DNA of 64,000 nucleotides from Clostridiales bacterium (GCA_023663185.1 JAMPHY010000001.1:495826-559825); one strand, 5' to 3'; counted from the stretch's first letter, positions 1 through 9,950 are shown. Numbers and translations are program-made. Notes: generated from the sequence alone by a model not told the origin.

Positions 1-885
1 GCCGCTTGCGCCTTCGGGTTTGCCCTCCAGCATAAATTCGGAAGGGTTTTCCACCTCCACAAGTCCCTGCTCCCGCATCTCGAAAACCCCGATTTCATTG
101 GTTGAGCCGAAACGATTCTTCACTCCTCTTAGTATACGGTATGAAGCATGTCTGTCGCCCTCAAAGTACAAAACCGTATCGACCATATGCTCAAGCACGC
201 GCGGTCCCGCCACGGTTCCTTCTTTAGTCACATGTCCTACTATGAATATAGAGCTTCCAAGCCCCTTAGCAAGCTGTAAAAAGATGTTCGTCGCCTCTCT
301 GACTTGCGATACGCTGCCCGGAGCCGAGGAAACATCTTCCTGATATACGGTCTGAATTGAATCAATTATAATAATATCCGGCGTGAGTCGTCTGATTGTT
401 TCTTCTATTATACCCAGATTAGTTTCACACAAAAGCAGGAGACTCTCACTAAATTCTCCTATGCGGTTTGCTCTTAGCTTAATCTGTTTTAACGATTCCT
501 CACCCGAAATATACAGAACCTTTCTATTATTGTTAGCCATATTACGACATACTTGTAAGAGAAGCGTAGACTTACCTATTCCGGGATCTCCACCTACCAG
601 TATCAAAGAGCCCGGCACAATTCCGCCGCCTAACACTCTATCCAATTCTTTTATATCGGTAGACAGTCTTTCTTCATCATGCAGCGCGATATCGGCAAGC
701 TTGGAAGGCTTTGCTTCTTCCCGTCTTGCCACAGCAGCCTGAGTATTTCCCGAACTTTTGGCGCTTATCTTCTCTTCCACAAAGGTATTCCATTCCCTAC
801 ACCCCGGACACTGTCCCATCCATTTAGACGACTCATATCCGCAGTTTTGGCAATAGAATACCGTAGTCATTTTTGTTTTTGCCAT
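1..885 (-). CDS. radA: DNA repair protein RadA/Sms, partial (C-terminus off left edge)
   Basis: RadA is a RecA-like ATPase/helicase that drives branch migration of recombination intermediates. The first 295 codons are visible. The N-terminus starts [16 protein letters not shown] and carries a four-cysteine zinc ribbon (CQNC, then CPGC). The Walker A motif follows as [10 protein letters not shown], then a Walker B-like [10 protein letters not shown] and the family motif [15 protein letters not shown] near the cut. The ATG at 885 has a purine-rich stretch just upstream. It is the last visible gene of the leftward clpC cluster. The LonC-like domain lies outside the window. Confidence 0.95.
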   Translation of the reverse strand, partial: MAKTKMTTVFYCQNCGYESSKWMGQCPGCREWNTFVEEKISAKSSGNTQAAVARREEAKPSKLADIALHDEERLSTDIKELDRVLGGGIVPGSLILVGGDPGIGKSTLLLQVCRNMANNNRKVLYISGEESLKQIKLRANRIGEFSESLLLLCETNLGIIEETIRRLTPDIIIIDSIQTVYQEDVSSAPGSVSQVREATNIFLQLAKGLGSSIFIVGHVTKEGTVAGPRVLEHMVDTVLYFEGDRHASYRILRGVKNRFGSTNEIGVFEMREQGLVEVENPSEFMLEGKPEGASG

Positions 886-903
886 AAAACCTCTTGCTTT
901 ATC

Positions 904-1314
904 TTATTTTACTATTCTTACGCTTACTTCTCCGATACCTGCAAGCTCTACGCTTATACTCAGCTTGCCGCCCAGATTAGTTTTCATTCTTCCTATACTC
1001 TCGTCATTAATATAAACTTCGTATTCGGCTTCATCTTCCAAGCCTACGGTAATCTGGGCGTCCTCGTCGCCCTCTACCTTAAAGCTTACGCCGTTTTCTT
1101 TTTCAATGAAATCATTGACACTGGTGCCCGGTACGGATTCATATGCGAACATACCGTTCTTCTCAAGCTTGGTTATGCTCTTATAGGTTTTCACCTTCAA
1201 TAAGTCGCCCCTATGCTCGAAATCTTCCACTTTTGCCTTTGCCGCCAGCTTATGATTTCCAAAGCTGACTGCACCGTCCTTCTCTGTACGGATTAATTCT
1301 TCTACTACAGCCAT
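904..1314 (-). CDS. conserved hypothetical protein between clpC and radA (136 aa)
   Basis: A soluble, acidic 136-residue protein without signal peptide, membrane segment or recognisable catalytic motif. Its second half is rich in short beta-like stretches (AEYEVYINDE, GKLSISVELA, VSVRIVK), suggesting a small beta-sandwich. An AGGAAAGAG-type ribosome site precedes the ATG. It lies 18 bases before radA and 64 bases after clpC on the same strand, so co-transcription is likely. I recall similar Lachnospiraceae proteins labelled endosialidase chaperone, but nothing seen here supports sialidase activity. Function unknown. Confidence 0.75.
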   Translation of the reverse strand: MAVVEELIRTEKDGAVSFGNHKLAAKAKVEDFEHRGDLLKVKTYKSITKLEKNGMFAYESVPGTSVNDFIEKENGVSFKVEGDEDAQITVGLEDEAEYEVYINDESIGRMKTNLGGKLSISVELAGIGEVSVRIVK

Positions 1315-1378
1315 TGCTCTTTCCTCCTGCGTCTAAATATTATGCTGTCCGCTGCTAATTTTAAGTTATGCGGCTTAT

Positions 1379-3820
1379 TCACTGTTTTACCACATAGGCA
1401 ACTTTCTTGCCTTTAAGAGTGGCGGATACCTTATCTCCGCTTTTTACTCTGCCTGAGAGAATTTCTTCTGCAAGCGAATCTTCTATCTCCGTCTGAATAG
1501 CGCGCCTCATCGGTCTTGCCCCCATCTTAGAATCCAGATATTTCTCCACTATATACTCCTTAAGCGCCGGCGTAATAGTCAGGTCGATATCCATCTGGGC
1601 ACTGCACCTTTTCACAAGATTTTTGGATAAAAGCGCCACTATATCCTTCATATTATCTTTATTCAGAGCATGGAATACCATAATTTCATCAATTCTGTTG
1701 ATAAATTCCGGCTTGAAAATTCTCTTTACCTCTTCCATAACTCCGGTTTTCATTTTCTCATAATCCTGCTTTTCACTTCCGCCAGAGGTAAAACCAAGAT
1801 TCTTAGGCTCCACGATTTTCTGCGCTCCGGCGTTGGAAGTCATTATCAGGATAGTATTCTTGAAGCTGACCTTGCGCCCTTTAGAGTCCGTAATATGCCC
1901 GTCGTCAAGCACCTGAAGCAGTATGTTGAATACGTCGGGGTGAGCCTTCTCTATTTCATCAAAAAGCACCACCGAATACGGATTTCTTCTGATTTTCTCG
2001 CTAAGCTGCCCGCCTTCTTCAAAGCCCACATATCCGGGCGGAGAACCAATCATTTTAGATACTGAATGCCCTTCCATATATTCAGACATATCCACACGTA
2101 TCAGCGCATTTTCCGAACCAAACATCGCCTCGGCAAGCGCCTTGCTAAGCTCCGTCTTGCCTACTCCGGTAGGTCCTAAGAACAGGAATGAGCCAATCGG
2201 TCTGTTAGGGTCCTGAAGTCCGACGCGCCCTCTGCGCATAGCCTTAGCCACCGCCGTAACCGCTTCTTCCTGCCCGATAACACGCTTATGAAGCGTCGCT
2301 TCAAGCTTCATAAGTCTCTCGCTCTCTTTCTCGGCAAGCTTCTTGACCGGAATCTTAGTCCAGAGTGCGACTACTTCTGCAATTTCATTCTCACCGATAC
2401 TAAGCGACTTCTTTTTATCTTCTTTCTCTAACTTTTTCACCATGCGCTCATACTTCTTTATCAGCGCTTCCTGCTTCTTCCTAAGTTCTGCCGCCTGTGT
2501 AAAAGCCTCAATTTTAATGGAACGTTCTATCTGCAAATCGACATTCTGGATTTCATCGGACAAATCCTTAAGCTTATCTGGCTGCTTCGACGCCTTAAGC
2601 CTTGCCGCTGCCGCCGCCTCGTCAATCAAATCTATCGCCTTATCCGGCAGGTTTCTGTCGTTGATATATCTGGACGACAAAGCCACCGCAGCCTTTATCG
2701 CCTCCGGTGTGATTGCTACTTGATGATGGTCTTCATACTTATATGCAATGCCCTGTAAAATATTTTCAGCTTCTTCTATGGTAGGCTCCTCTATGGTAAT
2801 CGGCTGGAATCTTCTTTCTAACGCCGCGTCGCGCTCTACATACTTGCGGTATTCCGCAATCGTCGTAGCCCCGATTAATTGTAACTCGCCTCTGGCAAGC
2901 GAAGGCTTGAGGATATTAGACGCATCAATTGCGCCCTCTGCTCCGCCAGCGCCGATAATGGTGTGCATTTCGTCCAGAAAAAGTATGATATTTCCGTCTT
3001 CTATAACTTCCCTTATTACTTTTTTAATTCTTTCTTCAAATTCTCCGCGGTATTTACTGCCCGCCACCATGCCGGATAAGTCAAGAGTCATTACCCTCTT
3101 TTCCTGCACGGTAAAAGGCACGTCGCCCGTGACAATCTTCATGGCAAGCCCTTCTACTACTGCGGTCTTGCCAACTCCGGGCTCTCCGACCAGACATGGA
3201 TTATTTTTCGTCCTTCTGCTCAAAATCTGAACTACCCGACGTATCTCATCTTCCCTGCCGATAATGGGATCAAGCTTTCCTTCTCTGGCAAGCGCCGTCA
3301 AGTCCCTGCTGTACTGCTCTAAAGTCGAGGTGGAAGACTTCTTTTTCTGCTTCTTCCCCAAATCTTCTTTATATAGGGATTTATCGGCTCCCATTGCCGT
3401 TAAAAGCTCCACATACAGCTTTTGAATGGAAATTCCCATTGTACTTAGAAGTCTGACCGCTACATTATCGCCTTCCTTTAATATAGCGAGCAAAATATGC
3501 TCCGTTCCCGTCTTATCACAGTGAAAACGTTCAGCCTGCTTGTGCGCTTCAGCAAGCACGTTCTCAGCCCGTGGCGAATAACCGTCCTTTTCCGCCAGCA
3601 TAACCGAACTCTCCGGCGCAATCAAATCTTCTATAAGTTCTTCTAACTGATACTCTTCTACTCCGCCGTTTATCAATACCGTTGCGGCGACTCCCGTATC
3701 CTCCCTGAGCAGACCAAGAAGTATATGCTCAGTTCCTACATAACTCTGCCGCAGGCTCTTTGCCGCACGTCTGGCAAGCACAAGCGCCGTTCTTGCCTTA
3801 TCAGTAAATCGTGACTGCAT
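1379..3820 (-). CDS. clpC: ATP-dependent Clp protease ATP-binding subunit ClpC
   Basis: An AAA+ unfoldase that feeds substrates to ClpP. At 813 residues it has the usual ClpC length. Two Clp_N repeats occupy about residues 1-145. AAA-1 has Walker A GEPGVGKT at 212-219 and Walker B near 280 (ILFLDE). A coiled-coil middle (UVR-type) domain lies around 410-475. AAA-2 has Walker A GPTGVGKT at 549-556, then VVLFDEIEKAHPDVF. The GntR-type gene ends two bases upstream, so the two are almost certainly one transcript. CtsR, McsA and McsB, the usual partners of clpC in Firmicutes, are absent from this locus. Confidence 0.97.
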   Translation of the reverse strand: MQSRFTDKARTALVLARRAAKSLRQSYVGTEHILLGLLREDTGVAATVLINGGVEEYQLEELIEDLIAPESSVMLAEKDGYSPRAENVLAEAHKQAERFHCDKTGTEHILLAILKEGDNVAVRLLSTMGISIQKLYVELLTAMGADKSLYKEDLGKKQKKKSSTSTLEQYSRDLTALAREGKLDPIIGREDEIRRVVQILSRRTKNNPCLVGEPGVGKTAVVEGLAMKIVTGDVPFTVQEKRVMTLDLSGMVAGSKYRGEFEERIKKVIREVIEDGNIILFLDEMHTIIGAGGAEGAIDASNILKPSLARGELQLIGATTIAEYRKYVERDAALERRFQPITIEEPTIEEAENILQGIAYKYEDHHQVAITPEAIKAAVALSSRYINDRNLPDKAIDLIDEAAAAARLKASKQPDKLKDLSDEIQNVDLQIERSIKIEAFTQAAELRKKQEALIKKYERMVKKLEKEDKKKSLSIGENEIAEVVALWTKIPVKKLAEKESERLMKLEATLHKRVIGQEEAVTAVAKAMRRGRVGLQDPNRPIGSFLFLGPTGVGKTELSKALAEAMFGSENALIRVDMSEYMEGHSVSKMIGSPPGYVGFEEGGQLSEKIRRNPYSVVLFDEIEKAHPDVFNILLQVLDDGHITDSKGRKVSFKNTILIMTSNAGAQKIVEPKNLGFTSGGSEKQDYEKMKTGVMEEVKRIFKPEFINRIDEIMVFHALNKDNMKDIVALLSKNLVKRCSAQMDIDLTITPALKEYIVEKYLDSKMGARPMRRAIQTEIEDSLAEEILSGRVKSGDKVSATLKGKKVAYVVKQ

Positions 3821-3822
3821 TA

Positions 3823-4203
3823 TTATACTCCTCCATAATCCTCATATATTTCGTCTATAAGAGCATGCACTTCTTCTCTGGAAATATTCTTACAATGTGC
3901 TTTAGCAAGAATTAACTGCATGGCTCTGCGCATCTCTTCTACCGCATTCATTTTATCGATATCTATCGCAATTACCGAGCCTTTTCTCCTGTCCAGCTTC
4001 ACAAAGCCTTCCTGCCGCAGCATTGAATAGGCTTTATTGACAGTGTGCATATTAATTCCGATTCTGTCTGCAAGTTCCCTTACCGATGGAAGCGTATCGC
4101 CCTCTCTTAGTCTTGAGGCTGCAATCTCCATTACAATTTGATTTCTTAATTGCAGATATAAAGCCTCATCACTGTTAAAATCCATTTCTATTTCAACTAT
4201 CAT
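3823..4203 (-). CDS. GntR-family (YtrA-type) transcriptional regulator
   Basis: A short 126-residue regulator with an N-terminal winged helix-turn-helix (about residues 12-80: ALYLQLRNQIVMEIA, LREGDTLPSVRELADRIGINMHTVNKAYSMLRQEGFV) and only a short helical tail. The lack of a large ligand-binding domain is typical of the YtrA subfamily. It ends two bases before clpC, at the place where other Firmicutes carry ctsR. It may therefore regulate clpC, but this is inferred from position only. A TCCT-type ribosome site complement is present just upstream of its ATG. Confidence 0.88.
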   Translation of the reverse strand: MIVEIEMDFNSDEALYLQLRNQIVMEIAASRLREGDTLPSVRELADRIGINMHTVNKAYSMLRQEGFVKLDRRKGSVIAIDIDKMNAVEEMRRAMQLILAKAHCKNISREEVHALIDEIYEDYGGV

Positions 4204-4246
4204 AAGTCCTCCATTTCTGCATGTCTGACTTTATCTTCAACTCTTA

Positions 4247-5614
4247 CTAATCTTTGTCTTTATCCTTCATATTAAGGAATTCAAATTCAAAATCATCATC
4301 GTCTGCTAAGAAGTTCTTTGCCTTCTTCTTCGGCGCAGGTTTGGGACGCTCTGTTACATCTTCCTCGTATGACACTTCCCTTGCAGGCATTTTTTTCTCA
4401 GAATCTACAGGTCTTTTCTTAACAGGCTGCTGCTCGTCATGTGAGGCGCTCTTTCTCCTTACGGGTTCGCCGCTTCTATCCGCGCTGCTTCGGCTTGTGC
4501 CTGCGCTTCTTCCTTCTCTACTCTCTCTTCCTTCTCTGCTTACACGACCTTCGCGGTCTTTGCTTACTTTGCTTTCCCGATTGCTGTCCCTGCTGCTTCT
4601 ATCAGCTTTCCAATTATAATCCTCGTCTACGTCCTCGCCAATATATGCGTCTCTTAATTTAAAGAACATAAATGTCATGACTACGGCAAAGATAATAATT
4701 ACCGCCACCAGAATAACAATAACTACACGCAATTTGGAAATATTTGACTCATCTATCTCAGCGTTGTGTTTCAGTGCGTCATATGCTGTAAGCAGGTCCA
4801 CCAGATTCTGTCTGTAATGTGTCTCGCCGGTATTATCATGCAGATACCAGCCGTATCCTTTACCGTCCGGATCTTCATAAGTCACTTCATAATCAGGTAT
4901 TTCCACCGGCTCTTCTACCGGAGTTTCCGGTTCTTGTTCAGAGTTCTCTTCTGCAGGAGGCTCTTCTACCGGAACCATCTCCCCTAACTCTATCAGGTCA
5001 GAACGCACATATCCGCTCTTTTCACTTCCGCTTGTTCCCTTAAATACTACATAGTACCATGTTCTGCTGTCGCTTCCGATTGTCTGTCCACTTATTATAA
5101 GCGGCGTATTCTGAGGCATTGAATCAACTGCTCCGCTGCTGGTGGACGGCTTACTTCTGATTTTCGCTGCGGTAGCCGTAACCTTCGCATACTGCTGCGG
5201 TAACGCCGTCTCCGGCTCTTCTTCCGCTCCTGCCGCAGTAATCGTTGGCGTAGACGTTGTAGTTGTCGCAGGTGTAGTCGCTGCTGACGTATCTGTTCCG
5301 GTCGCTGACGTATCGCTCTTATTTATAAGGTCTGAGCGCACGAAGCCTCTTGTGTTGCCAGAAGTAATTTCATACCAGACCGTCCCTGACGCATTCGTAA
5401 CTTCATTGATAATGGTTACTTCCGTCCCTGCCGTCAAGCCGCCTACCACTTCACCGGTTGTATCGGCTGATTGTCTGACTTTAGCATTTTCTTTCACTGT
5501 TCCCGTCGAGTCTGCTAAGCTGACAGTCTTTTGCCCCATGAAAAACAACACGGCACAAATCATTACCACTGATAACTTAATAAACCCAATACTGTTTTTT
5601 GCATTTTTTTTCAT
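4247..5614 (-). CDS. membrane-anchored protein with two bacterial SH3 domains
   Basis: 455 residues. An N-terminal signal/anchor (about residues 10-33) is followed by two SH3b-like domains (about 38-98 and 141-208). Each ends in the GFVRSDLI or GYVRSDLI signature of cell-wall-binding SH3 repeats, and a Thr/Ala-rich linker separates them. A second membrane segment lies at about 295-318. The C-terminal tail is highly charged (Arg/Ser/Glu repeats, then an acidic DDDDFEFEF end) and predicted to be disordered and cytoplasmic. The layout suggests envelope sensing or anchoring. No enzymatic domain is visible and the role is unknown. Confidence 0.82.
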   Translation of the reverse strand: MKKNAKNSIGFIKLSVVMICAVLFFMGQKTVSLADSTGTVKENAKVRQSADTTGEVVGGLTAGTEVTIINEVTNASGTVWYEITSGNTRGFVRSDLINKSDTSATGTDTSAATTPATTTTSTPTITAAGAEEEPETALPQQYAKVTATAAKIRSKPSTSSGAVDSMPQNTPLIISGQTIGSDSRTWYYVVFKGTSGSEKSGYVRSDLIELGEMVPVEEPPAEENSEQEPETPVEEPVEIPDYEVTYEDPDGKGYGWYLHDNTGETHYRQNLVDLLTAYDALKHNAEIDESNISKLRVVIVILVAVIIIFAVVMTFMFFKLRDAYIGEDVDEDYNWKADRSSRDSNRESKVSKDREGRVSREGRESREGRSAGTSRSSADRSGEPVRRKSASHDEQQPVKKRPVDSEKKMPAREVSYEEDVTERPKPAPKKKAKNFLADDDDFEFEFLNMKDKDKD

Positions 5615-5664
5615 TTTTTTACCTCAACTCTTTCTTTTGTTGCTTAATGTTTTCAGATTATCTA

Positions 5665-6129
5665 TTACTGATCTCGCGTAAAGCGCTTTGCACCTTCCTC
5701 GCCGTTATTACGTCCCATTCCAAAGCCTGACATCATCTTCTCATGCTTCTGACGTGCTTTTTCTTCAAGCACTTTCTTATAGGCAACTTCACAATTAGGA
5801 CATACTCTTCCTGAACGAATACTTGCACCGCACATTTCGCATTTAAGAAATACAGTGGAACCATCGGCAACCTCCAGACGTGATTCCTTAAGCATTGTGC
5901 GAATCGTCTTCTGCTTTACCCCTGTAGCGTCCGCCGCCTGCGCCATTGTGACGCCCGCGTGCTGCTCGACATAATTACGCACTTTACCATAATCGTCGTA
6001 GTCTACATATTTGCACTTCTCGCACCTATACTCGCCGCAGCCCTTAAACACCATCTCTCCGCCGCATTTAGGGCACTTTTCCGGACGATTGTATACGTCT
6101 AAATCCTTAAAGTCCTGTATGCTTCTCAT
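5665..6129 (-). CDS. zinc-ribbon / helix-turn-helix protein (YvyF-like)
   Basis: 154 residues with an N-terminal treble-clef type zinc ribbon (CPKCGGE...CEKC, residues about 19-40), a central MerR-like helix-turn-helix (VTMAQAADATGVKQKTIRTMLKESRLEV) and a second zinc ribbon (CEMCGASIRSGRVCPNC). The C-terminus is basic and glycine-rich. This arrangement resembles the flagellar-operon protein family that includes YvyF, but no flagellar genes are nearby. It precedes the SH3 gene on the same strand by about 50 bases. A nucleic-acid-binding role is inferred. Confidence 0.78.
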   Translation of the reverse strand: MRSIQDFKDLDVYNRPEKCPKCGGEMVFKGCGEYRCEKCKYVDYDDYGKVRNYVEQHAGVTMAQAADATGVKQKTIRTMLKESRLEVADGSTVFLKCEMCGASIRSGRVCPNCEVAYKKVLEEKARQKHEKMMSGFGMGRNNGEEGAKRFTRDQ

Positions 6130-6199
6130 ATATTATCAACTCCTTTAATAATACAAAAGCCCTTTATACTTATTTTACACATTTCATCGTATTTTTCCA

Positions 6200-7477
6200 T
6201 TATTTTTCCACTTCATCTATCGCCTTTCCTATATCGCTTCTCATATATTTATTTTCAAAATCAACCCACTGTGTCGCCTGATAAGCATTCGCCCTCGCAG
6301 CTTTTAGTGTGTCGCCTGTAGCCGTTATTCCAAGCACCCTGCCGCCGTTTGTCACCATGCCCTTATCCGTATGCTTAGTGCCCGCATGGAAACAATAATA
6401 GCCTTCCTTACCTTCAAAATTCTCCAAGCCCTTAATCAAAAAGCCCTTTTCATAAGAAAGCGGATATCCGCCCGAAGCAAGAATCACGCAGACTGCCGCG
6501 TTATTATCAAACTGTAAGTCTATCTTATCAAGCGTTCCGTCAATACACGCTTCCATCACTTCGATAATATCATTTTTCATTCTCGGCAGTACGACCTGCG
6601 CCTCCGGATCTCCGAAACGCGCGTTATACTCAAGCACCCTCGGTCCTTTAGCCGTCAGCATCAGCCCAAAAAAGATTACTCCCTTAAATTCCCTGCCTTC
6701 TGCCGCCATAGCGTCCACTGTCGCCTGATAAATATATTTTTTACAAAACTCGTCTACTTCCTCAGTATAGAAAGGACTCGGTGAAAAAGTTCCCATGCCG
6801 CCGGTATTTAATCCCTTATCCCCGTCCTGCGCACGTTTATGGTCCTGTGCGGAAGACATTATTTTTATCGTCTTGCCATCTACAAAAGATAAGACCGAAA
6901 CTTCCCTGCCCGTCATAAATTCTTCAATAACCATGCGGCTGCCCGCATCTCCGAATTTCTTATCCTGCATAATTGTCTTAACGCCGTCCAACGCCTCTTC
7001 CAGCGTATTACATATCAAAACTCCCTTGCCTAACGCCAGTCCGTCAGCCTTTAGTACAATCGGCATAGACGCTGTTTGCAGATATTCAATCGCTTTTTCC
7101 GGATTATCGAATGTCTCATATGCCGCCGTCGGAATATTGTATTTTTTCATTAAATCTTTAGAGAAAGCCTTACTGCCTTCAAGAATCGCGGCGTTTTTCC
7201 GCGGTCCGAATACGCGCAGCCCCGCCGCCTCCATCTCATCTACCAAGCCAGCGACTAACGGATCGTCCATACCTACGATTGTAAGGTCTATCGCGTTTTC
7301 CTTAGCAAATTCCGTCAGTTTATCAAATTCCATTGCACCTATCGGGACGCACTCTGCAAGCTGTCCGATTCCCGCATTGCCCGGCGCGCAGTATATTTTA
7401 TCCACTTTTTTACTTTTTGCCACGCTTGCAGCTATCGCATGCTCCCTGCCGCCGCTTCCAACAATCAGTACTTTCAT
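6200..7477 (-). CDS. purD: phosphoribosylamine--glycine ligase
   Basis: Catalyses step two of IMP synthesis, joining glycine to phosphoribosylamine with ATP. It has the normal 425-residue length. The N-terminal signature GSGGREHA is at residues 7-14. The ATP-grasp core shows LKADGLALGKGV, and the family motif EYNARFGDPEAQVVLP is intact. It is the last gene of the leftward purE-M-N-D set, 43 bases after purN. Confidence 0.97.
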   Translation of the reverse strand: MKVLIVGSGGREHAIAASVAKSKKVDKIYCAPGNAGIGQLAECVPIGAMEFDKLTEFAKENAIDLTIVGMDDPLVAGLVDEMEAAGLRVFGPRKNAAILEGSKAFSKDLMKKYNIPTAAYETFDNPEKAIEYLQTASMPIVLKADGLALGKGVLICNTLEEALDGVKTIMQDKKFGDAGSRMVIEEFMTGREVSVLSFVDGKTIKIMSSAQDHKRAQDGDKGLNTGGMGTFSPSPFYTEEVDEFCKKYIYQATVDAMAAEGREFKGVIFFGLMLTAKGPRVLEYNARFGDPEAQVVLPRMKNDIIEVMEACIDGTLDKIDLQFDNNAAVCVILASGGYPLSYEKGFLIKGLENFEGKEGYYCFHAGTKHTDKGMVTNGGRVLGITATGDTLKAARANAYQATQWVDFENKYMRSDIGKAIDEVEK

Positions 7478-7520
7478 AAGTTTTGCTCCTCTCTAAGCAT
7501 ATCTTTAAAAGGCGTCATAT

Positions 7521-8147
7521 TCAACCCGATATTTTCACAATATTTCCTTCTATCTTAACTTTTCCGTTGGCAATCAAATCTATCGCCTTAGGAAGAATCT
7601 GCCACTCCGCCTGCTCCATCACTCTTTTTTGCAGGACTTCCGGCGTATCTCCCTCTTCTATCTCTACAGCCTTTTGCAATATAATCGGTCCCGTGTCCGT
7701 GCCTTCGTCTACAAAATGTACGGTAGCGCCTGTCACCTTAACGCCGCGCTCTAATACCTTCTCATGCACTTTTAAGCCATAATAGCCTTTTCCGCAAAAA
7801 GACGGAATAAGCGAGGGGTGAATATTGATGATACGATTTCTGTATTTATGAATCATTTCTTCGGGAAGCACCACCAAAAATCCGGCAAGCACGATTAAAT
7901 CAGGATTTTTCTCCTCAACTGCCTGAATTAAATGCCTATGAAACTGCTCTCTGTCGTCATATTCCTTCGGCGATACACAGACAGCGTCAATCCCCGCCGT
8001 CCTCGCGCGCTCTAAGGCATAAGCATTTTTATTATTGCTTATCACCCGCACAACCTCTGTATTTGTAATCGTGCCCTGTGCGATTCCGTCTATGACCGCC
8101 TGTAAATTGGTTCCGCCGCCGGAAACACACGCAAGTATCTTTAACAT
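7521..8147 (-). CDS. purN: phosphoribosylglycinamide formyltransferase
   Basis: Transfers a formyl group from 10-formyl-THF to GAR in purine synthesis. 208 residues. The phosphate-binding loop SGGGTNLQ is at 9-16. The catalytic region NIHPSLIPSF and the folate-site segment VHFVDEGTDTGPI are intact. It starts 21 bases after purM in the purine operon. Confidence 0.97.
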   Translation of the reverse strand: MLKILACVSGGGTNLQAVIDGIAQGTITNTEVVRVISNNKNAYALERARTAGIDAVCVSPKEYDDREQFHRHLIQAVEEKNPDLIVLAGFLVVLPEEMIHKYRNRIINIHPSLIPSFCGKGYYGLKVHEKVLERGVKVTGATVHFVDEGTDTGPIILQKAVEIEEGDTPEVLQKRVMEQAEWQILPKAIDLIANGKVKIEGNIVKISG

Positions 8148-8168
8148 TTATAACTCCTTCTCGGCCCG

Positions 8169-9194
8169 CTATATTATTGTAACGCCCTTTTCGCCAGCCG
8201 TAATTCTTCCTACGGCGTAAGGCGTCTCTCCGGCACTCTTCACCGCTTCCATAGCTTTATCCATATCTGCGCCATCAATCGCCAGCACCATTCCAAGCCC
8301 CATGTTATAAGTATTATACATCATCTGCTCTTCAAGTCCTCCCGTTTTCTTAAGCAGCTTAAAAATCGGCGGTATGGGATAACTGTCCTTCTTAACCTGC
8401 GCATTCACGCCCTCAGGCAGCATTCTCGGAATATTCTCATAAAATCCGCCGCCTGTAATATGGCTGCTGCCCTTTATAATAACTCCGGCGTCTTTAATCG
8501 CCTTCATCGCTTTTACATAAATTTTAGTCGGAGTAAGCAAAGTCTCGCCCAGCGTCGCTCCAAGTTCGTCATAATATGTATTAAGGCTTTCCGTCGTCAT
8601 TTCAAACACTTTTCTGACAAGGGAAAAACCGTTGCTGTGCACGCCCGATGACGCTATCCCCAGCAGCGCGTCGCCCGGTTTGATGTTATCGCCTGTAATT
8701 AAATCCTTTTCATCTATCACGCCAACCGCAAATCCTGCAAGGTCGTATTCCTCCTCCGGCATAAGTCCGGGGTGTTCGGCAGTCTCACCGCCGATAAGCG
8801 CCGCACCCGCCTGCTTGCAGCCTTCTGCCACGCCCTTAACTATTTCCGCTATTTTTTCGGGATAATTTTTGCCGCAGGCTATGTAATCAAGGAAAAACAG
8901 CGGTTCTCCGCCAGCGCAGGCAATATCGTTCACGCACATCGCCACGCAATCTATGCCGATTGTATCATGTTTATCCAATAAAAACGCCAATTTAAGCTTG
9001 GTTCCAACCCCGTCTGTTCCTGACACGAGCGTCGGTTTCTCCATATCTTTTATCTTACTTAGGGAAAAAGCCCCCGAAAATCCGCCAAGAGAGCCGATTA
9101 CTTCCGGTCTCATCGTTTCCTTTACATGCTTCTTTATAAGCTCCACGGATTTATATCCTGCTTCAATGTCCACGCCTGCTGACTTATAATCCAT
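8169..9194 (-). CDS. purM: phosphoribosylformylglycinamidine cyclo-ligase
   Basis: Closes the imidazole ring to make AIR. 341 residues, full length. Visible motifs are [13 protein letters not shown] near residue 58, the [22 protein letters not shown] core, and [13 protein letters not shown]. An AGGAG-type site precedes the ATG at 9194. It lies between purE and purN on the same strand. Confidence 0.97.
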   Translation of the reverse strand: MDYKSAGVDIEAGYKSVELIKKHVKETMRPEVIGSLGGFSGAFSLSKIKDMEKPTLVSGTDGVGTKLKLAFLLDKHDTIGIDCVAMCVNDIACAGGEPLFFLDYIACGKNYPEKIAEIVKGVAEGCKQAGAALIGGETAEHPGLMPEEEYDLAGFAVGVIDEKDLITGDNIKPGDALLGIASSGVHSNGFSLVRKVFEMTTESLNTYYDELGATLGETLLTPTKIYVKAMKAIKDAGVIIKGSSHITGGGFYENIPRMLPEGVNAQVKKDSYPIPPIFKLLKKTGGLEEQMMYNTYNMGLGMVLAIDGADMDKAMEAVKSAGETPYAVGRITAGEKGVTII

Positions 9195-9248
9195 TTTTGC
9201 TCCTTTCTGAGTCTGATATATCTATAATTTTGTTCATTTTTGCTGGAC

Positions 9249-9761
9249 TCAAGAGTTAGCATTATAGTTCTTATATCCAACTTCCTTAAGCCTTGCGTCC
9301 TTCTTTTGAACACCCTCTTTTAAGTCCTGCTTATAGTCCTTTAGTTTCTGTAATAATTCTGCGTCTGAAACGGCAAGGATTTTCGCCGCAAGGATACCTG
9401 CATTCTCTCCACCGTTGATCGCCACGGTCGCTACCGGAATCCCCGAAGGCATCTGCACGATGGAATAAAGGGAATCCACGCCGCCTAAATCCGAGGTTTT
9501 CATGGGAACACCTATAACGGGCAGCGGAAATATCGCCGCACACATACCCGGCAGGTGCGCCGCCTTGCCCGCTCCTGCTATAATCACCTTGAAACCCTTG
9601 TCCTCTGCGCTCTTTGCATATTCAAAGAATACATCGGGTTCTCTGTGGGCGGAAATAATCGTCATCTCATATGAAATTCCGAACTTCTCCAGAATGTCCG
9701 CCGCCTTCGCCATCACCGGCATATCCGAATCGCTGCCCATTACAATGCCTACTTGTGCCAT
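9249..9761 (-). CDS. purE: N5-carboxyaminoimidazole ribonucleotide mutase
   Basis: Class I PurE, which converts N5-CAIR to CAIR. 170 residues. The N-terminal MGSDSDMPVM motif and SAHREPD motif form the active site, followed by AAHLPGMCAA. It is the first gene of the operon, behind the promoter at 9866-9894. PurK is not in the window. Confidence 0.96.
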   Translation of the reverse strand: MAQVGIVMGSDSDMPVMAKAADILEKFGISYEMTIISAHREPDVFFEYAKSAEDKGFKVIIAGAGKAAHLPGMCAAIFPLPVIGVPMKTSDLGGVDSLYSIVQMPSGIPVATVAINGGENAGILAAKILAVSDAELLQKLKDYKQDLKEGVQKKDARLKEVGYKNYNANS

Positions 9762-9865
9762 ATCTCGTACCTCTCCAGTCTCTATAAAACTCTACATCTA
9801 TATTATAGGATAGTTTTTAATCCTCTCCACAACATCTTGTAGAAAATTTGGATATTTCTTTGTAT

Positions 9866-9894
9866 ATTGTACTAGATTTTCCTATAATGCGCAA
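9866..9894 (-). promoter_or_regulatory. predicted sigma-A promoter of the pur operon
   Basis: On the minus strand, -35 TTGCGC (9889-9894) and -10 TACAAT (9866-9871) are separated by exactly 17 bases, about 105 bases upstream of the purE ATG. I found no purine-riboswitch fold in the leader and no clear PurBox pair. Confidence 0.6.
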
Positions 9895-9912
9895 TACCCA
9901 TTTAATATAACG

Positions 9913-9950
9913 TGTGACAGTTCAATCCAGCCACGGTCCAAGCTGTCACA
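9913..9950. repeat. inverted repeat between aminopeptidase and purE
   Basis: Perfect 8-bp arms TGTGACAG / CTGTCACA around a 22-base spacer containing TTCAATCCAGCCACG. It sits just after the aminopeptidase stop but lacks a T-run, so it is a weak terminator candidate. The arm-proximal sequence resembles the repeat ends at 36317 and 43626 (ACAGTTCAGCC), suggesting a small relative of those dispersed repeats. Confidence 0.5.

Noticed and set aside
5142-5681. 179-residue plus-strand frame opposite the SH3 gene
   Set aside because: Shadow frame: low-complexity Val/Ala composition produced by the Thr/Ala-rich linker on the other strand, no ribosome site, and the opposite frame has clear SH3 domains.
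6795-7496. 233-residue plus-strand frame opposite purD
   Set aside because: Antisense of a well-conserved purine gene; Ser/Pro/Ile-rich translation without any family motif.
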